From Candidatus Koribacter versatilis Ellin345 (GTDB taxonomy: Bacteria > Acidobacteriota > Terriglobia > Terriglobales > Acidobacteriaceae), in the NCBI RefSeq assembly GCF_000014005.1, contig NC_008009.1:5262501-5326500 (forward strand): a stretch of 64,000 nucleotides of DNA, in the 5' to 3' direction. The notes below the pieces were generated by a model. That model searched no databases, was not told where the DNA came from, and worked only from the letters and a program-made list of their open reading frames with translations. Below are positions 51,097-60,979 of the stretch, one piece after another (position 1 is the first letter of the stretch; each line of letters begins with the position of its first letter). Both the position numbers and the translations under genes were made by a program.

Positions 51097-52320
51097 ATGG
51101 CGAATCCAATCTTTGTGTCTACTCAGGAACAGAAACTACAGGCCACCACGCTGCTGATGGCAATCGGCGTCGGCGTGGCCGTCGCCAATATTTATTATTG
51201 CCAGCCGCTGCTCGGCATCATGGCGCAGGACCTGCACGTGAGTGAGCGCCATACCGGCTGGATCGCGACCCTTACGCAAGTCGGCACAGCTATCGGCATG
51301 CTGTTGTTCGTTCCTCTCGGCGACATTGCGGAGCGTCGCAAGCTCACAGTGCGCATGTGCGTGTTCGTGGCGTTCGCCGCACTGCTCACAGCGCTCGCGC
51401 CGAGCTTTTCCCTGTTGGCACTGTTCAGCTTTCTGCTGGGGCTCGGGTCCGTGATACCGCATCTAATCCTTCCATTCGCCGCGCACCTGGCGCCGGAAGG
51501 CGCACGCGGTAAAGTCGTCGCAAAGGTAATCAGTGGAATGCTCGTCGGCATCCTGCTGGCACGGACTGTTGCTGGATTCGTCGGCGCGGCATTCGGATGG
51601 CGCGCTATTTTTTTCATCTCCGCCGGGCTGATGCTCGGGCTCGCGATCGCTTTTCGCGAGTTGCTGCCAGAGAGCCACCCATCGGTACAGATGCACTACT
51701 TCGATCTTCTGCGCTCAGTAGGCAGCATGGTGCGGGAACATCGCGGGCTGCGCGAGTCGGCGGCGATCGGGGCTTTGCTATTCGCTTCGTTCAGCGCGTT
51801 CTGGACCACGCTGGTGTTCTTTCTCGCCAAGCCGCCGTATCACTATGGCGCGCGCATGGCCGGTGGACTTGGCTTGCTGGCTGCTGCCAGTGCGGCACTC
51901 GCGCCCATCGTGGGCCGCATGGTTGACCGTCGTTCACCGAAGCTTGGCATCTCGATCGCGGTCATCACAACACTTGCGTCTTATGCCGTGATGATCGCAA
52001 CGGGGCACTGGCTGATCGGCCTGGGGCTCGGCGTCATTCTGCTCGACGTCGGCGTGCAGACGGGACACATCAGCAACCAGACGCGCATTTACAACACGTT
52101 CCCGCACGCACGCAGCCGAGCTAATACCGTCTACATGGTGAGCTATTTTGTCGGCGGCGCGTTCGGGTCCGCGCTGGGCAATGCCGGTTGGCATTTCTTC
52201 GGATGGGCGGGCGTTTGCGCCGCTGGCGCGGTCGTTCTGCTTCCAGCGCTTCTGATCGTACGCACCATGCGCGAAGAAAAAATGGAACGAGTGGAAGAGA
52301 CAGAATTATCAGTGGCGTAA
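51097..52320 (+). CDS. MFS transporter
   Basis: 407 residues from ATG 51097 (a TTG at 51079 is in frame). Twelve hydrophobic segments are visible. The MFS loop motif after helix 2 reads VPLGDIAERRKL, and NIYYCQPLLGIMAQDL near the N terminus is shared by a group of uncharacterised drug/metabolite exporters. It is probably an inner-membrane proton-driven exporter; the substrate cannot be told. It is convergent with polA, its stop abutting that gene's stop. Confidence 0.9.
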   Translation: MANPIFVSTQEQKLQATTLLMAIGVGVAVANIYYCQPLLGIMAQDLHVSERHTGWIATLTQVGTAIGMLLFVPLGDIAERRKLTVRMCVFVAFAALLTALAPSFSLLALFSFLLGLGSVIPHLILPFAAHLAPEGARGKVVAKVISGMLVGILLARTVAGFVGAAFGWRAIFFISAGLMLGLAIAFRELLPESHPSVQMHYFDLLRSVGSMVREHRGLRESAAIGALLFASFSAFWTTLVFFLAKPPYHYGARMAGGLGLLAAASAALAPIVGRMVDRRSPKLGISIAVITTLASYAVMIATGHWLIGLGLGVILLDVGVQTGHISNQTRIYNTFPHARSRANTVYMVSYFVGGAFGSALGNAGWHFFGWAGVCAAGAVVLLPALLIVRTMREEKMERVEETELSVA

Positions 52321-55110
52321 TTAATCCATATCGCGCCAGTTTTTTCCTACGCCGACATCCACTTTCAGCGGCACCGTCAGCTCGGGATGCACGTTTTCCA
52401 TTCGGTCCTGAACCAGCGCACGCACTTCTTCGACTTCCGCCTGCGGAACTTCGAAGACGAGCTCGTCATGCACCTGGAGCAGCATGCGCGTTTTCAACTT
52501 GCGCTCGATGAGATCGCGGTGAATGCGGATCATCGCCAGCTTGATGAGATCGGCTGCCGTGCCCTGCAGCGGTGTGTTCGTCGCCGTGCGTTCGGCAAAA
52601 CCGCGGAGATTTGGATTGCGGCTGTGGATGTCGGGGATTGGCCGGATGCGACCGAAGAGTGTGCTGACTTTTTCGTCCTTGCGAACTTGCTCCAGCACGC
52701 TGTTGAGCCACTCGCGAACGCCGCTGTAACGTTCGAAGTAACTCTCGATATAGCGCTTCGATTCTTTCGTGTCTATGCCGAGTTGCTGCGAGAGTCCGAA
52801 CGGCGAGATGCCATAGACGATGCCGAAGTTCACGGCCTTCGCCCGGCGGCGATGTTCGGCATCAATCATCATCGGCGGCACACCGAAAACTTCGCTGGCG
52901 GTTAGGGCATGAATGTCGCGGTCGTTGTTGTAGGCGTCCACCAGCAGGCGGTCTTGCGAGAAGTGTGCGAGGAGTCGGAGTTCGATTTGCGAATAATCCG
53001 CGGCAAGCAGCACGTTGCCTTTTTCGGCGACGAACGCAGCGCGAATCTCGCGGCCTAGCTCGGTGCGGATGGGAATGTTCTGCAAATTCGGATTGACGGA
53101 AGAGAGACGCCCAGTGGAAGTCGCCGCTTGTGCGAAGGTCGTGTGCAAGCGCCCGGTGCCGGCGTGGCAGAGATTCGGCAGCGCGTCCACGTAGGTTGAT
53201 TTGAGCTTCGTGAACTGGCGATATTCGAGCACCAGCTTCGGAACTTCGTGTTCCCCGGCGAGCCCTTCTAATACATCGACGGCGGTCGATATGGTCTTGC
53301 CCTTCCCGTACTTCACCGGCTTAGGCAGATTGAGTTTATTGAACAACACGTCTCCGAGTTGCTTCGGCGAGTTGATGTTGAACTCCTGTCCGGAGAGGCC
53401 GTAGATCTTGCGAGCGAGCGCATCCGCATCTCTCTGCAGGCGCGTCGACATCTCGGCGAGCACATCGCAGTCAAGCTTCACGCCGGCGGCTTCCATCGCA
53501 TAGAGCACCGTAACCAGCGGGCGATCGATGTCCTCATACACCTTCATCAGCCCGCCATCTTCGACCAGCTTGTGCAGCTTGGTCGTGAGGCGATGGGTCA
53601 TGTCCGCCGCTTCGGGCAGAGTTCCAGCAAGCTTCAGGTTCAACCGGCGGAGCACAACATCGGGAAGTCGGTAGGTTGTGTACGTCGGATCGAGCAGGTA
53701 TTCGTAGAGCATGGTGTCGTGCTCAACCGACTCGAGCGGCAGGCCCGCATGCATCGCGGCTTTCGCATCATGCACGGCCTTGGGGACCGTTGGATCGGCG
53801 AGCGCGCGGCGAACCACTTCACCGGACTCGCCTTTCAATTCCACGGCGCGGGCGGCACCTTCTCTGCTGGATAGCGCGACACTCGTGACCTGCGGTGTAG
53901 CAACAGGTTCGGCCATCGCGAGCGCGAGTTGCGGTGCGTCCTCCTCCGGCTCGGCTTCTTCTGCCGCCAGTGATGGAGCATCGAGGTGCGCGATTGCCAC
54001 CGCGAGCGGGTGATCGGCGTTTACATCTCTCAGCAGCGCTTTGATTTCGTCAGTCGACTTCGCATCGGCGTAATCGGTCTCGCCAACTTCGGAGCCTTCG
54101 GTCAGAAATTGCTTGAGCAGGTTGTTGAATTCGAGCTCCGCGAAGAGCGCCTTGCAAGCCTCGTAATCCGGGTCTTGCGCGCGCATTGCCTGAGGCTCGA
54201 ACGGCATATCGATGTCGGTACGAATGGTCACCATGCGCTTGCTGAAGAGCACGGCGTCGCGGTTCTGCTGCAACGATTCGCGCTGGCGCTTGCTTTCGAC
54301 TTCGCCAGCATGATCGAGTGCGGCCTCGACGGTGCCGAAGCGCTGGATCAATTGCACTGAGCCTTTGTCGCCGATTCCGGGTGCGCCTGGGACGTTGTCG
54401 ATGGAGTCGCCGCGCAGCGCCATCACGTCCACCACGCGTTCGGGCGGTACGCCAAGGATCTCTTCCACTTTCTTCGGATCGCAGATCAGGTTGTCTTTCG
54501 GCGGATTCAGAATGCAGACGCGTTCGGTCACGAGCTGCATCATGTCCTTGTCGCTGGAGACGATATAAACCGGGTAGCCTCCATCCGCAGCCTTCTTCGC
54601 CAGTGTGCCGATCACATCGTCAGCCTCGAAGCCTTCGGCCGAGATCATCGGGATGCGATAGGCATTCAGCGCACGTTCGATGTATGGCATCTGCTGGGTG
54701 AGATCTTCTGGCATCTCGGTGCGGTTCGCCTTGTAACCGCCGTATGCGATCTCCTGGAAGGTCTGGGTTTTGATGTCGAACTTATTGATCGTCGCGACCG
54801 CTGCGGCCTCTTCATCACGAAACGTCTTGCCGCCCTCCATGATCGCCGCAATGTGCTCGGGCGCGAAGTCCTGGCGCAGCTTGTTGAGCATGTTGACGAA
54901 CACATAGGTCGCGCTCGTTGGGATGCCAGTTTTCGTGGACATGGGACGCTGCCGCGCCATGGCGTGATAAGCGCGGAAGACGAAGCCGAAGGTATCGATC
55001 AGGAAAACCCGGCCGAGCTTTTTATCGTCGGCTGGAACCTGCGCCTTGTATTCGGTTATGGGCGCAGTGGAGTCGGCGGGGCTGCTGGCAGATTTCTTCT
55101 TCGCGGGCAC
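52321..55110 (-). CDS. polA: DNA polymerase I
   Basis: 929 residues. The N-terminal 5' nuclease (about 35-330) has FLIDTFGFVFRAYHA, GFEADDVIGTLA and the SSDKDMMQLV block. The middle 3'-5' exonuclease-like domain (about 330-520) lacks the usual D-x-E metal motif; the equivalent stretch reads LAVAIAHLDAPSL. Proofreading is therefore probably absent, as in Taq polymerase. The polymerase domain (about 540-929) is intact: DYSQIELRLLAHFS, KAVNFGIVYGIS and VHDELVFEVP. An extra Lys/Ala/Ser-rich N-terminal stretch of about 30 residues precedes the nuclease. Functions in repair and Okazaki fragment processing. Confidence 0.96.
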   Translation of the reverse strand: MPAKKKSASSPADSTAPITEYKAQVPADDKKLGRVFLIDTFGFVFRAYHAMARQRPMSTKTGIPTSATYVFVNMLNKLRQDFAPEHIAAIMEGGKTFRDEEAAAVATINKFDIKTQTFQEIAYGGYKANRTEMPEDLTQQMPYIERALNAYRIPMISAEGFEADDVIGTLAKKAADGGYPVYIVSSDKDMMQLVTERVCILNPPKDNLICDPKKVEEILGVPPERVVDVMALRGDSIDNVPGAPGIGDKGSVQLIQRFGTVEAALDHAGEVESKRQRESLQQNRDAVLFSKRMVTIRTDIDMPFEPQAMRAQDPDYEACKALFAELEFNNLLKQFLTEGSEVGETDYADAKSTDEIKALLRDVNADHPLAVAIAHLDAPSLAAEEAEPEEDAPQLALAMAEPVATPQVTSVALSSREGAARAVELKGESGEVVRRALADPTVPKAVHDAKAAMHAGLPLESVEHDTMLYEYLLDPTYTTYRLPDVVLRRLNLKLAGTLPEAADMTHRLTTKLHKLVEDGGLMKVYEDIDRPLVTVLYAMEAAGVKLDCDVLAEMSTRLQRDADALARKIYGLSGQEFNINSPKQLGDVLFNKLNLPKPVKYGKGKTISTAVDVLEGLAGEHEVPKLVLEYRQFTKLKSTYVDALPNLCHAGTGRLHTTFAQAATSTGRLSSVNPNLQNIPIRTELGREIRAAFVAEKGNVLLAADYSQIELRLLAHFSQDRLLVDAYNNDRDIHALTASEVFGVPPMMIDAEHRRRAKAVNFGIVYGISPFGLSQQLGIDTKESKRYIESYFERYSGVREWLNSVLEQVRKDEKVSTLFGRIRPIPDIHSRNPNLRGFAERTATNTPLQGTAADLIKLAMIRIHRDLIERKLKTRMLLQVHDELVFEVPQAEVEEVRALVQDRMENVHPELTVPLKVDVGVGKNWRDMD

Positions 55111-55150
55111 CCCACGATGCTACCGAAAGCCTCGCGCGGGCGCAAAAGAG

Positions 55151-56707
55151 CTAGTTCCAGTTTTTCAGGTCGGGCCAGAACTCCTGCAATCCTGGCTTCA
55201 TGCCTTTGCAGAGCCAGATCGTGTAGTGCTCCTCTTCCATCGCCCAGGGATGATCGAGCGTCGGCCCTTCCACGACCGAGGAGCAGTGCTTCTCAACCGA
55301 GGAGCGCCGCCAGTGCAGGATGATCACCGACTCGCCGGTATAGTCTCGCGGACCCCAGTACCAGTAGTTCTGGTGCGCGCTGATGGATTTCGGCAGCCCA
55401 TATTTCGCGCCGAAGAAATCGATAGCGCCGGCGTCACCATAACTTCCGCCGAGAATCGCGGTCTTGGCCTGCTCTTCTGGCGGGAGCGAATGATAAAGCT
55501 GCGCGGTCTTTTCAACCAGTTCAGGCCAGCCGAATTCGTCGGCGAAATATTGCGGAAGCTGCGAGTGCATACCGACTTCCGTCTTCTGGCCGTCCCCAGC
55601 GAGGGCGCGAATATACGCGTTGGCTTTCTCCGGCGGAAGTATAGGTACAACGATCGGGACGGCGACTAGGCTTGCGACTACGGTCACGACCGCCAGCGTC
55701 CGCCGTATCCAACGGAAACGCACCTCCGACAATGTCTCCCACAGCACGCAGCCTGCAGCAAACATCACCGGATAGATGGGCGCGACATAGTAATCCTTGC
55801 CCTTCATCAGCATGAGTTCGAGAAAGAAGAAGAGAAAGGTCAGGCCGACCACGCGATACTTTTTCCCATCGCGATGCCAGAGCAGGAACCCGATCGCCGG
55901 GATCCACAGCAGTGCGAGGGCCTGGTTCAACATCACGATCTGCTGCTTGATCCACGGCAGTGGCGGCAATTCAACGTTCTTGTGCATGACCTTCACGTTG
56001 TGCAGATCAACGTACGTCGGATAGTCGTGCTGGATTTGCCAGATCAAGTTGGGAAGCGCCAGAGCGATCGTGATTCCGACTGCACCCCAGAACCACTTGC
56101 TCGCGAAGAACCTTCGCTGCGGTGTAAGCGCGAGCGCGAGCAGCAGGGCCGCCATGAAGAAGATGGTCGAGTGTTTGTTCTCCACGCCGAGACCGCAGGC
56201 CACCCCGAGGCCGAGTAGAAGACGCTCATCCCCGCCGTTGATAACGCGAATCAGCAGGTAGAGTGCGCTCATCCAGAAGAGCGGCTCGAAGGGATTCATC
56301 GAATAGCGAGTGCTATCGCAGAGGATCACTGGCGTGAACCCGACGGCAATTGCCGACAGGAGCACCGCAAAGCGCTTGCCGCCTAACTCCCGTGCGAGCA
56401 TGCCGGTAAGAACGACCAGCGCCGCGTGCGCGAGTCCCGGCAGCCAGCGCAACGCATAGAGCGAATCTCCGAAGATGACGCGGTTGGCCTTGAGGATCCA
56501 CGCAGCGAGTGGCGCGAAGTCTACGTAGCCCGCGGCAAGGTGATCGCTGCACGCGATGAAATAGAGTTCGTCGCGGAAGTATCCGTAATACGGCGCGGTG
56601 ACGATGTGCAGGATGAATATGACGGCGGCAACGCACCATGCCGGAAACAGAAGCGAATGCGTGAAGCTGGAGTTCTGCAAGGGGGCCGTTTGCGCCGGTG
56701 AAGCCAT
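55151..56707 (-). CDS. GT39-family membrane glycosyltransferase (ArnT/PMT-like)
   Basis: 518 residues. About ten hydrophobic helices span residues 20-380, and a soluble C-terminal domain of about 150 residues follows. The first loop contains YFRDELYFIACSDHLAAGYVD, a variant of the acidic loop of GT39/PMT_2 enzymes that use polyprenyl-phosphate sugars. It likely transfers a sugar to a lipid or protein on the periplasmic side. It lies 18 bases after queA on the same strand, so the two may be cotranscribed, though no functional link is evident. Confidence 0.85.
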   Translation of the reverse strand: MASPAQTAPLQNSSFTHSLLFPAWCVAAVIFILHIVTAPYYGYFRDELYFIACSDHLAAGYVDFAPLAAWILKANRVIFGDSLYALRWLPGLAHAALVVLTGMLARELGGKRFAVLLSAIAVGFTPVILCDSTRYSMNPFEPLFWMSALYLLIRVINGGDERLLLGLGVACGLGVENKHSTIFFMAALLLALALTPQRRFFASKWFWGAVGITIALALPNLIWQIQHDYPTYVDLHNVKVMHKNVELPPLPWIKQQIVMLNQALALLWIPAIGFLLWHRDGKKYRVVGLTFLFFFLELMLMKGKDYYVAPIYPVMFAAGCVLWETLSEVRFRWIRRTLAVVTVVASLVAVPIVVPILPPEKANAYIRALAGDGQKTEVGMHSQLPQYFADEFGWPELVEKTAQLYHSLPPEEQAKTAILGGSYGDAGAIDFFGAKYGLPKSISAHQNYWYWGPRDYTGESVIILHWRRSSVEKHCSSVVEGPTLDHPWAMEEEHYTIWLCKGMKPGLQEFWPDLKNWN

Positions 56708-56725
56708 GCGATCTCCTGGAATTCT

Positions 56726-57820
56726 TTACTCGATAAACATGCAATCGCCGTATGAGAAAAAGCGGTACCGCTCCGCCACTGCATGGTTATACGCCCGCAG
56801 CGCGCGACTGGTTCCTGCAAACGCACTCACCAGCATCAGCAAACTCGACTTTGGCAGATGAAAATTCGTCAGCATTCCCCCAACTACGCGGAACTCGTAC
56901 CCGGGATAGATGAAGATATTGGCATCGCCGCTCTGCTCGCCGAATTCCTTGCTCTGCTGTGCCGCGAATTCCAATGTGCGCACAATCGTCGTTCCAACCG
57001 CGACAATCCGCCGCCCTTCGCGCCGGGCACGATTCAGCTTCTCCGCCGCATCGGCAGAAATGCTGTAGCGCTCCAGGTGCAGATGGTTCTCTTCCACGTT
57101 CTCATGCCGCAACGGCTGAAACGTGCCGAGCCCTACATGCAAAGTTAGTTCTGCGGTCTCGATCCCGCGCGCCGCGATCCGGTCGAGAATCTCGCGGGTA
57201 AAGTGGAGGCCTGCCGTCGGGGCGGCGACGGAACCAAGTTCGCGAGCGAAGATCGTCTGGTACTGCTCGCGGTCTTCGGCGGTGTCCGGTCGATCAATGT
57301 AAGGCGGCAGCGGGATGTGGCCGATCCGATTCACCGTCCCCCAGAAGTCTCCGGTAAAACGCAGCGTGCGTTCCCCGAATTCCCCGCGTTCGAGGATCTC
57401 CGCCGTAAGTTCCGGGTGTTCTGCATCCTCGCCAAAAAAAATCTTTTCTCCGACGCCAAGTTTCCGTCCTGGTCGCACCAGCGCCTGCCAAACCGGCGGA
57501 TCGGCTTGGATCTGCCGCGTGAGCAGGACTTCGACGCGTCCGGTAAGAAACTCGCGGCTGGCAGGATTTTGCGGGCTGAGCGTCTGCGCACGGCTGCCGC
57601 TACGGCGACCGAACAGCCGCGCCGGTAGCACACGAGTGTTATTGAAGACCACGAGGTCGTCGGGGCTGAGCAGGTCCGGAAAACTGCGAAATTGTAGGTT
57701 GTCGATCTCAGGGCCCCCGTACCTGCGCACGTGCATCATGCGCGTAGCCGAGCGATCGGCCAAGGGATGTTGCGCGATCAACTCCGGCGGCAGTAGGTAG
57801 TCGAAGTCCGAGACAAGCAC
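56726..57820 (-). CDS. queA: S-adenosylmethionine:tRNA ribosyltransferase-isomerase
   Basis: 364 residues if read from GTG 57820 ([11 protein letters not shown], the normal QueA N terminus); the frame is open to ATG 57904, which would add 28 unusual residues. Diagnostic blocks are [37 protein letters not shown] and [22 protein letters not shown]. The enzyme makes epoxyqueuosine in tRNA. A TATAAT sits 6 bases before the GTG, so the mRNA may be leaderless; no ribosome binding site is seen for either start. Confidence 0.94.
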   Translation of the reverse strand: MLVSDFDYLLPPELIAQHPLADRSATRMMHVRRYGGPEIDNLQFRSFPDLLSPDDLVVFNNTRVLPARLFGRRSGSRAQTLSPQNPASREFLTGRVEVLLTRQIQADPPVWQALVRPGRKLGVGEKIFFGEDAEHPELTAEILERGEFGERTLRFTGDFWGTVNRIGHIPLPPYIDRPDTAEDREQYQTIFARELGSVAAPTAGLHFTREILDRIAARGIETAELTLHVGLGTFQPLRHENVEENHLHLERYSISADAAEKLNRARREGRRIVAVGTTIVRTLEFAAQQSKEFGEQSGDANIFIYPGYEFRVVGGMLTNFHLPKSSLLMLVSAFAGTSRALRAYNHAVAERYRFFSYGDCMFIE

Positions 57821-57826
57821 AGGCAA

Positions 57827-57832
57827 ATTATA
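57827..57832 (-). promoter_or_regulatory. -10 box directly before queA
   Basis: TATAAT on the minus strand, 6 bases from GTG 57820. The -35 region is weak. If used, transcription would start at or next to the start codon. Confidence 0.35.
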
Positions 57833-58014
57833 GGAGTTACCCAGAACTGCATGTTTTGCCAGTTCAGTTGGAAGCCAAGTTTCGTATGCTGGAACCCAAC
57901 ACATTGACGAGTGTTGATATTCTCACTCCCTCATGTGAGGACTGACCTTTCGACTTTGCGAACTTTGCGATAGGATAAGCCAACCATAAGATGGCACTTA
58001 AGGGCCAGTGAGCA

Positions 58015-58677
58015 ATGAAAAGCCTCGAAACGCAGAAGCTCGAAATCGTGAAGATTGGGCAGTGGCTACACACGAAGGGGTTCGTGGCAGCCATGGATGG
58101 CAACGTCTCCGTTCGCCTGAGTGGAGACACGGTCCTGTGCACTCCCACGTGTATCAGTAAAGGCATGATGGAGCCGGACGACCTCGTGCTGGTTGATATG
58201 CAGGGAAAGCGCATAGAGGGCCATCGCGAAGTCTCGAGCGAGATCCAGATGCACCTCCTGATCTACCGCATGCGTCCCGATGTTCGCGGAGTGGTACATG
58301 CACATCCGCCAACGGCGACGGGCTTCGCATCCGCCGGCATGACACTAGATTCAGCGCTGGCTTCGGAGATCGTCGTCGCACTCGGCGCGGTCCCGCTAGC
58401 AAACTATGGCACGCCCGGAACACCGGAACTCCTTGAGGCACTGGAGCCCTTCGTCCCTGATCACCAAGCGATCCTGATGGCCAACCACGGCGCCGTGACT
58501 TACGCGGAAGACGTGCTGCACGCCTACATGCACATGGAAACCGTGGAGCACTTCGCGAAGATTTCGCTCGTCACGCACTTGCTCGGACGCCAAGAGCTGC
58601 TCAGCAACGAAAATATGGACAAGCTGCGCGTCGTGCGTCAGAAGTATTTGGCAATGCAGGCAGTGGCGAACGAATAA
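58015..58677 (+). CDS. class II aldolase/adducin family protein (FucA/AraD-like)
   Basis: 220 residues, normal for a single-domain class II aldolase. Zinc ligands are H95 and H97 (VVHAHPPTATGFA) and H158 (ANHGAVTYA). The catalytic glutamate is E76 (SSEIQMHL), corresponding to E73 of fuculose-phosphate aldolase. It likely cleaves or epimerises a phosphorylated sugar to dihydroxyacetone phosphate or ribulose-type products; substrate unknown. No sugar operon surrounds it. A strong terminator follows. Confidence 0.9.
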   Translation: MKSLETQKLEIVKIGQWLHTKGFVAAMDGNVSVRLSGDTVLCTPTCISKGMMEPDDLVLVDMQGKRIEGHREVSSEIQMHLLIYRMRPDVRGVVHAHPPTATGFASAGMTLDSALASEIVVALGAVPLANYGTPGTPELLEALEPFVPDHQAILMANHGAVTYAEDVLHAYMHMETVEHFAKISLVTHLLGRQELLSNENMDKLRVVRQKYLAMQAVANE

Positions 58678-58693
58678 ATTTCTGTGAAGGACG

Positions 58694-58725
58694 AGAGGCA
58701 CGGTGCGCCGTGCCTCTTTTCTTTT
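58694..58725 (+). terminator. intrinsic terminator of the aldolase gene
   Basis: AGAGGCACGG-TGCG-CCGTGCCTCT is a perfect 10-bp stem followed by TTTCTTTT, between the convergent aldolase and TonB receptor genes. Confidence 0.9.
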
Positions 58726-58734
58726 GCGTACGAA

Positions 58735-60948
58735 CTATTCGCCACCGAAGCGGAAGCGTAATCCCGCGCGGAAGTTGAAGCCCAGCGACGGATACCCGAC
58801 AACTTCGTTGTAGTAGTGGTTCAGCAGGTTCTCCATATTCACGTAGGCAGTCACGTGCGTACTCACCGTGTAATAGCCTGAAGCGTCGAAGCGCGCATAA
58901 CCCGCAGCGTAGGAAATGGGTGCGGGAGCAAGGCCAAAATCGTCGTCGGCACGACGCCCCACAGCCACACCCGCGAGTTGCGCACCCCAGCGGCTACGCG
59001 AATAGCTCAGCATCAAGTTGCCGAAGTGCCGTGGTCGATGTAGCAGCGGGCTGCCTTCGCCAAAGAGACGCGGATCGCATCCTGCCGCCGGATCGCACGG
59101 CAGGGCACTCAGGATCTGCGACGACGTATACGTGTAGTTCGCGCTGACTGAGAGGCTCTTGTTCAGGCGCGCTTGAATGTCGACTTCCGCACCGTGTGCC
59201 AGGGCGCGATTGATGTTGCGGTATTGGCTGTTGAACGTGATTGGGTCAAAGTAGAACTGGATCTGGTCGCGGTAAATGCTGTTGTAGTAGGCCGCGTAGA
59301 GCGAGACCTTGTTCGCCAGGAAACCTTGCTCCAATCCGGCCTCAAACGAGCGTGCCTGCTCGGGCTTCAGGTCCGGATTCGGCAGCGTGGGAAACGTACC
59401 CGAGATGCCGAAAGTCTCTTCGAAACTCGGTTCTACCACGCCGGTACTATAAGAACCGCGAAGACGCGTGCCGCTGAAAATCTCGCCGCCGCGCAACACA
59501 ACAAAGCTAAGGGCAGCGCGCGGAATCGCTTTATCGCCGAAGCTCTCGTTGTGCTCCCAGCGCAGGCCAGCGAGCAGGCTGAAGCGCTTCCAGAGCAGCA
59601 TCTGCTGGCCAAACACAGCCTGGTTGTTACGCTGCCCAATTGTGACGCTGTACTCAGGGAATCCGAAGAACGAGTAGTTGCTGGTTATATTCCCGTTCTC
59701 TTTTTCGAAGTGATAGCCGATCGAAGTCCGCGTCCAACTGCGTGGAGAATAGTCCGACTGCCAATCAAAGCCTGCGCGGTTGTAAAGCGCCGCCGAATCG
59801 AAGGGCTGATCGAAATCTGCTGGACGGCCGGGATCAACGAAACTGTCCACATTGCGCCGGTCGTGGTTGTACTCAAAGCCGCTGAAGCGGTGCTGCCATG
59901 CGCCGGGACCCGCGATGGTGAGATCGAGATCGGCGAGAAAATTCGTCTGTCGCGCGTATTGATCGGAATCCGCCGGTAGGGCAGCGTCCCCGTTAAACCA
60001 CCACTCGTTCGAGGTACCGCTCCAGCTGTTCGCATGACGCAGCCGGAAGCGCAGCTGCGCCCTTTGATTCACGCGATAGCCAAGATTCAAACCTTCGAGG
60101 CCGTTGGAATAGGCGTTGTTGAGTCCCTGGCCGTTGGTATTGAACTGATCGCCGAAAAGGTTGTAATCGAAACGCCGCCACGCGCCGGCAATGGAGAGAA
60201 ATCCGTGTGCCGTGCCGAAGTTGCCGCCGTCGGCGCCGAAGCGAAACTCAGGGGTCCGCGTGGTTCCGGTGGCGCTGAACATCTGCACCACGCTGCTCAT
60301 CGCGTCCGAGCCATAAACCGCGCTGTCGGAGCCGCGAACCACCTCGATGCGGTCCATTTGAGCCGTCGGCACAACGCCGAAGTCGAACTGGCCACCGGGT
60401 TCGTTCACCGGAACGCCATCCACAATTACGTGGTTATAGCGCGACTCTCCACCGCGCACGTTGACCGTCGTCAACGATCCGCGCTGGCCGGTGGCGGTAA
60501 CGAGTACGCCGGGCATAAAGCGCAGTGCATCGCTGGCGGCGGTAGCCTGCTTCAGCGTGAGTTGTTGGGCGTCCAGAGTGGAAACCGCGGAGCCAGACTC
60601 AGCTTCCGATACGGGGCTGGACGTAGCCGTTACTACCACGCTCTCGGCGGCGTTTTCGACAGAAAGTGCAACAGTGGAATCGCTGCGTTCAGGAAGTTGG
60701 ACCGGTTGTTCGGCTTTGGCGAACCCCGGCGCGAGCACCTGCACGTTATAACTGCCATCGCTCACGTTTGAGAAATGCGCAGCACCGTCAGCGCCGGTAG
60801 TGCGGACCTCGGAATGATTGCTGGAATAAAGCGCGACGTTGGCATTCACGACCGGACGCTGGTCGGGGTCAACCACATGGATAGTGAGTTCACCGGCGAA
60901 AAGCGCTGCCGGAAAAAGTAGGCAGCAAGATAAGAGCAGACGGCGCAA
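58735..60948 (-). CDS. btuB: TonB-dependent receptor, probably for cobalamin (BtuB-like)
   Basis: 737 residues from TTG 60948, with AGGAGG 5 bases upstream; earlier in-frame starts fall inside the riboswitch and are rejected. A signal peptide (LLLSCCLLFPAALFAG) is followed by a carboxypeptidase-regulatory-like beta domain (about 20-95). The plug (SPVSEAESGSAVSTLDAQQL, then LTTVNVRGGESRYNHVIVDG) and a 22-strand type barrel ending in LRFRFGGE come next. The cobalamin riboswitch upstream argues for vitamin B12 or a related corrinoid as substrate. No btuCDF genes are in view. A plausible TonB box is not obvious. Confidence 0.92.
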   Translation of the reverse strand: MRRLLLSCCLLFPAALFAGELTIHVVDPDQRPVVNANVALYSSNHSEVRTTGADGAAHFSNVSDGSYNVQVLAPGFAKAEQPVQLPERSDSTVALSVENAAESVVVTATSSPVSEAESGSAVSTLDAQQLTLKQATAASDALRFMPGVLVTATGQRGSLTTVNVRGGESRYNHVIVDGVPVNEPGGQFDFGVVPTAQMDRIEVVRGSDSAVYGSDAMSSVVQMFSATGTTRTPEFRFGADGGNFGTAHGFLSIAGAWRRFDYNLFGDQFNTNGQGLNNAYSNGLEGLNLGYRVNQRAQLRFRLRHANSWSGTSNEWWFNGDAALPADSDQYARQTNFLADLDLTIAGPGAWQHRFSGFEYNHDRRNVDSFVDPGRPADFDQPFDSAALYNRAGFDWQSDYSPRSWTRTSIGYHFEKENGNITSNYSFFGFPEYSVTIGQRNNQAVFGQQMLLWKRFSLLAGLRWEHNESFGDKAIPRAALSFVVLRGGEIFSGTRLRGSYSTGVVEPSFEETFGISGTFPTLPNPDLKPEQARSFEAGLEQGFLANKVSLYAAYYNSIYRDQIQFYFDPITFNSQYRNINRALAHGAEVDIQARLNKSLSVSANYTYTSSQILSALPCDPAAGCDPRLFGEGSPLLHRPRHFGNLMLSYSRSRWGAQLAGVAVGRRADDDFGLAPAPISYAAGYARFDASGYYTVSTHVTAYVNMENLLNHYYNEVVGYPSLGFNFRAGLRFRFGGE

Positions 60949-60956
60949 GGCTTCCT

Positions 60957-60973
60957 CCTTTGCACGCGAAAGG
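60957..60973 (-). promoter_or_regulatory. hairpin over the btuB ribosome binding site
   Basis: On the minus strand CCTTT and AAAGG pair around CGCGTGC, and the AAAGG arm is the start of the Shine-Dalgarno sequence AAAGGAGG. It lies between the riboswitch core and TTG 60948, a fitting translational expression platform. Confidence 0.5.
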
Positions 60974-60979
60974 GGTGGA

